7,583 nt of DNA from Modestobacter sp. Its GTDB lineage: Bacteria; Actinomycetota; Actinomycetes; Mycobacteriales; Geodermatophilaceae. The notes under the pieces are model-generated. The model worked only from the letters and a program-made list of their open reading frames with translations. It had not been told where the DNA came from and did no database searches. The stretch covers positions 1-7,583 of the forward strand of contig JAOPWO010000300.1 of assembly GCA_025965635.1 (NCBI GenBank). Reading direction: 5' to 3'. A program made the position numbers and the translations under genes. Below, in pieces: positions 5,426 through 7,583 of this stretch; the stretch's first letter is position 1; the number at the start of each line of letters is the position of its first letter.

Positions 5426-6615
5426 CACCGGCGGGCCGGCTGCTCGGCCGCCACCCGGCGCAGCAGTGCCGAGAGCGCTGCGGTCACCTCGGCGGGCTTC
5501 TCCAGCAGCACCAGGTGCCCGGCGCCGGGCAGCACGACGAACGTCGAGTCGGGCAGCTCCGCGACGATCCGCTCGCTGTGCGCCTGCGGGATCATCTTGT
5601 CCGCGTCCCCGGTGAGCACCAGGGTCGGGACGCGGCGCAGCGGCTCGATCGCACCGCTGGCGTCCAGCCCGGCGATCGCCGGGTAGAACTCGGCGATCAC
5701 GTCCACCGGCGTCCCGCCGATCATCGCGTCGACGTAGCGGCCCAGCGCCGGGTCGACGTCGGTCGAGGCGAACGAGAGCGACCAGGTGGCCGCCGAGACG
5801 ACGTCCCTGGCCAGTCGCCGGGTGTGCTCGGCGAACCCGGGCCGCCGGCGCATGACGAACGCGGCCACCGGCAGGACGGCGGCACGTACCCGGGTGAGCA
5901 GCTGGGGCAGGCCGAAGTCGAGGTCGGCCAGGTTCCCGCTGGAGGTGGCCACCAGGGCCACCCCCACCACCCGGGACCCGAACAGCTCCGGCCGCCGCTG
6001 GGCCAGCGTCAGGATGGTCATCCCGCCCATGGAGTGCCCGACCAGCACCACCGGCACCCGCGGCACCCGCGCGGCGAGCACCGACTCGAGGTCCGCGGCC
6101 AGCTGGTCGATGGTGGCGTGCTCGGCGGCGCCGCGGCCGGAGGTGCCGTGCCCGCGCTGGTCGTAGAAGACCAGCCGGGCGGCGGGCCGGTGGCCGTTGG
6201 AGGTGGCCAGCTCGGTGGCCAGGTTCCGGCGCTGGAAGGTCCACGAGGCCATCGACAGCGCGTACCCGTGGACGAAGACGACGGTCAGCGGGGCGTCGGT
6301 CGGGCCGATCTCCTCGACGGCGAGGAGCACCCCGTCGTCGGCGTGGACGAGCGCCGTGCGGTCGGCGCGGCGGCTGTCGTGGCCGAGCGGGTCCTGCTCG
6401 CGCTGCTCCTGCGCGGACATGTCGGGGACCGCGCGGCCGTCGTCACCGGCCTGGCCGGCCAGCCGGTTGGCCCGCACCGCGGACGTGGCCGAGCGGGTGA
6501 GAGCCACCCCGATCGCCGTCCCCGCCGCGGCCAGGCCGACCGCGGCGCCGATCAGGCCCGCGGTGCGGCCGAGGTGGTGCTCCTGCGGGTGCCTCGCCGG
6601 GTGCTTGGCGGCCAT
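5425..6615 (-). CDS. Alpha/beta hydrolase with N-terminal membrane anchor
   Basis: A 396-residue serine hydrolase. A basic N-terminus leads into one hydrophobic helix at about 19-39 (AGLIGAAVGLAAAGTAIGVAL). A variable linker follows to about 85, then the alpha/beta fold. Landmarks are the oxyanion HG at 116-117, DQRGHGTSG at 152-160, the nucleophile elbow GHSMGG with S195, TGDADKMIP with D339 as the likely acid, and GAGHLVLLEKP with H367. The catalytic triad is therefore complete. The substrate is not predictable: an esterase or lipase is the generic guess, and the location after alr is a common actinomycete arrangement without a proven link to D-alanine. The helix could be an uncleaved signal anchor, putting the enzyme outside the membrane. 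The ATG shares a base with the alr stop (TGATG) and has AGGGG at 6623-6627 as a ribosome-binding site. A GTG directly before the ATG is an alternative. Confidence 0.92.
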   Translation of the reverse strand: MAAKHPARHPQEHHLGRTAGLIGAAVGLAAAGTAIGVALTRSATSAVRANRLAGQAGDDGRAVPDMSAQEQREQDPLGHDSRRADRTALVHADDGVLLAVEEIGPTDAPLTVVFVHGYALSMASWTFQRRNLATELATSNGHRPAARLVFYDQRGHGTSGRGAAEHATIDQLAADLESVLAARVPRVPVVLVGHSMGGMTILTLAQRRPELFGSRVVGVALVATSSGNLADLDFGLPQLLTRVRAAVLPVAAFVMRRRPGFAEHTRRLARDVVSAATWSLSFASTDVDPALGRYVDAMIGGTPVDVIAEFYPAIAGLDASGAIEPLRRVPTLVLTGDADKMIPQAHSERIVAELPDSTFVVLPGAGHLVLLEKPAEVTAALSALLRRVAAEQPARR

Positions 6616-7583
6616 CACTGCACCCCTGCTGTGCCGACGTACCGGCGGCGGAACCGGCCACCGATCCGGGTGACCAGCTCGTAGTGGAGGGTGTCGACGG
6701 CGTCGGCCCACTGCTGGGCGGTCGGCTCACCGGCCGCGCCGGAGCCCCACAGCACCACCGCGTCGCCGACCGCGACCGGGTCGTCGCCGACGTCGACCAC
6801 GAACTGGTCCATGCACACCCGTCCGGCGATCCGGCGCTGGGCACCGGCCGCGAGCACCGGCGCGCGATTGCCCGCCGACCGGGGGACGCCGTCGGCGTAC
6901 CCGACCGGGACCAGCGCCAGGGTGGTCTCCTGCGGCGCGGAGTAGGTGTGCCCGTAGGAGACGCCGACGCCGGCCGGCACCCGCTTGGTGAGCACCACCC
7001 TGGCCTGCACCGTCATCGCCGGCCGCAGCCCGTACTGCGCCGGGTCGCCGCCCAGCGGGTCCAGGCCGTACAGGGCGACGCCGGGACGCACCATGTCGAA
7101 CCAGGTCTCGGGGAGCGCGATCGTCGCCGCCGAGTTGGCCAGGTGCCGGCGGGCGTCGGTCAGCCCGGCGGCCCGCGCCACGGCCACCGCCTCCTCGAAG
7201 ACCCGCACCTGGGCACCGATGGTGGGGTGGGTGGGGGCGTCGGCGTAGGCCAGGTGGCTCCAGAGCCCGGCGACGGCGACCTCCCCGTCGGCCTGCGCGC
7301 GGGCGGCCGCCGCGACCAGCGCCGGCCAGTCGTCGGGGGTGGCCCCCTCCCGGCTCAGGCCGGTGTCGATCGTGAGGTGCACCCGCGCGGTGCGGCCGGT
7401 GGACCGCGCCGCCGCGACCACCTCGGCCAGCCCCCAGGTCGCATTCACCGAGAGCTCGACGTCGGCCCGCAGCGCGGCGGCGTGGTCCTCCCCGGGACCG
7501 TTCAGCCAGGCGAGCACGGGCGCGGCGATGCCGCCGGCGCGCAGCGCGAGCGCCTCCTCCAGCACCGCGACGCCGAGCGCGTC
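6615..7583 (-). CDS. alr: Alanine racemase (5' partial)
   Basis: PLP-dependent enzyme that interconverts L- and D-alanine for peptidoglycan synthesis. 322 residues are visible, in frame right up to the window edge, from DALGVAVLEEALALRAGGI to the stop at 6615-6617. The missing 50-70 N-terminal residues would carry the PLP lysine. Visible landmarks are VHLTIDTGLSREG, GLWSHLAYAD, HLANSAATIALP, MVRPGVALYG, the catalytic-tyrosine motif SYGHTY (6942-6959, tyrosine codon 6954-6956), PVGYADGVPR, and CMDQFVVDVG near the end. Everything needed in the C-terminal domain is intact. It is the first visible gene of a unit running through the hydrolase and glycosylase to tsaE. Alr beside the tsa genes is a conserved actinomycete arrangement. 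The promoter is outside the window. Confidence 0.96.
   Translation of the reverse strand, partial: DALGVAVLEEALALRAGGIAAPVLAWLNGPGEDHAAALRADVELSVNATWGLAEVVAAARSTGRTARVHLTIDTGLSREGATPDDWPALVAAAARAQADGEVAVAGLWSHLAYADAPTHPTIGAQVRVFEEAVAVARAAGLTDARRHLANSAATIALPETWFDMVRPGVALYGLDPLGGDPAQYGLRPAMTVQARVVLTKRVPAGVGVSYGHTYSAPQETTLALVPVGYADGVPRSAGNRAPVLAAGAQRRIAGRVCMDQFVVDVGDDPVAVGDAVVLWGSGAAGEPTAQQWADAVDTLHYELVTRIGGRFRRRYVGTAGVQ

Noticed and set aside
4799..6244. In-frame upstream extension of the uracil-DNA glycosylase (481 residues)
   Set aside because: The added part is arginine/alanine-rich noise lying on the hydrolase gene in another frame. Family length and motif positions fit the ATG at 5423-5425.
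1..7583. CRISPR array, tRNA/rRNA genes, insertion sequences or phage genes
   Set aside because: No regularly spaced repeats, cloverleaf-like segments, transposase motifs or integration repeats were seen. The window is almost fully occupied by the listed genes.

Overview
The window is a stretch of very GC-rich chromosome with GTG starts, near-complete G/C at third codon positions and actinobacterial gene content. It is almost certainly from an actinomycete. The family-level look of the proteins would fit Geodermatophilaceae (Blastococcus/Modestobacter/Geodermatophilus type), but that is only an impression. Coding density is high, with no gap over about 135 bases. I see no tRNA, rRNA, CRISPR array, insertion sequence or attachment site.

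Layout from left to right. (1) Plus strand, 2-811: the C-terminal two thirds of a class I SAM-dependent methyltransferase with a THUMP-like domain, cut by the window edge. (2) 805-842: a perfect 38-bp palindrome between two converging genes, probably a bidirectional terminator. (3) Minus strand, 3019 down to 843: tsaB, rimI, tsaD. (4) Plus strand, 3151-4327: a tightly coupled cassette of a small putative lipoprotein, a 30-residue single-helix membrane microprotein, and a four-helix DUF6766-type membrane protein with an internal duplication. (5) Minus strand, 7583 down to 4356: alr (5' end outside the window), an alpha/beta hydrolase with an N-terminal membrane helix, a family 4 uracil-DNA glycosylase, and tsaE. 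These four are chained by 1-4 base stop/start overlaps.

TsaB, TsaD and TsaE form the machinery that transfers the threonylcarbamoyl group onto A37 of tRNA (t6A); the partner TsaC/Sua5 is not in the window. RimI is the N-terminal acetyltransferase usually encoded beside them. In Mycobacterium tuberculosis and many other actinomycetes alr, tsaE, tsaB, rimI and tsaD lie in one co-oriented run. Here that run has been opened between tsaE and tsaB by the three-gene cassette pointing the other way, and a DNA-repair glycosylase sits between the hydrolase and tsaE. tsaB therefore needs its own promoter, and a TACCCT box just upstream suggests a leaderless or near-leaderless transcript.

The least explained part of the window is the lipoprotein-microprotein-DUF6766 cassette. 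Its genes overlap as ATGA/ATGA, and the first two share an identical ribosome-binding octamer, so it looks like a small envelope operon of unknown function. The rest is conserved housekeeping.
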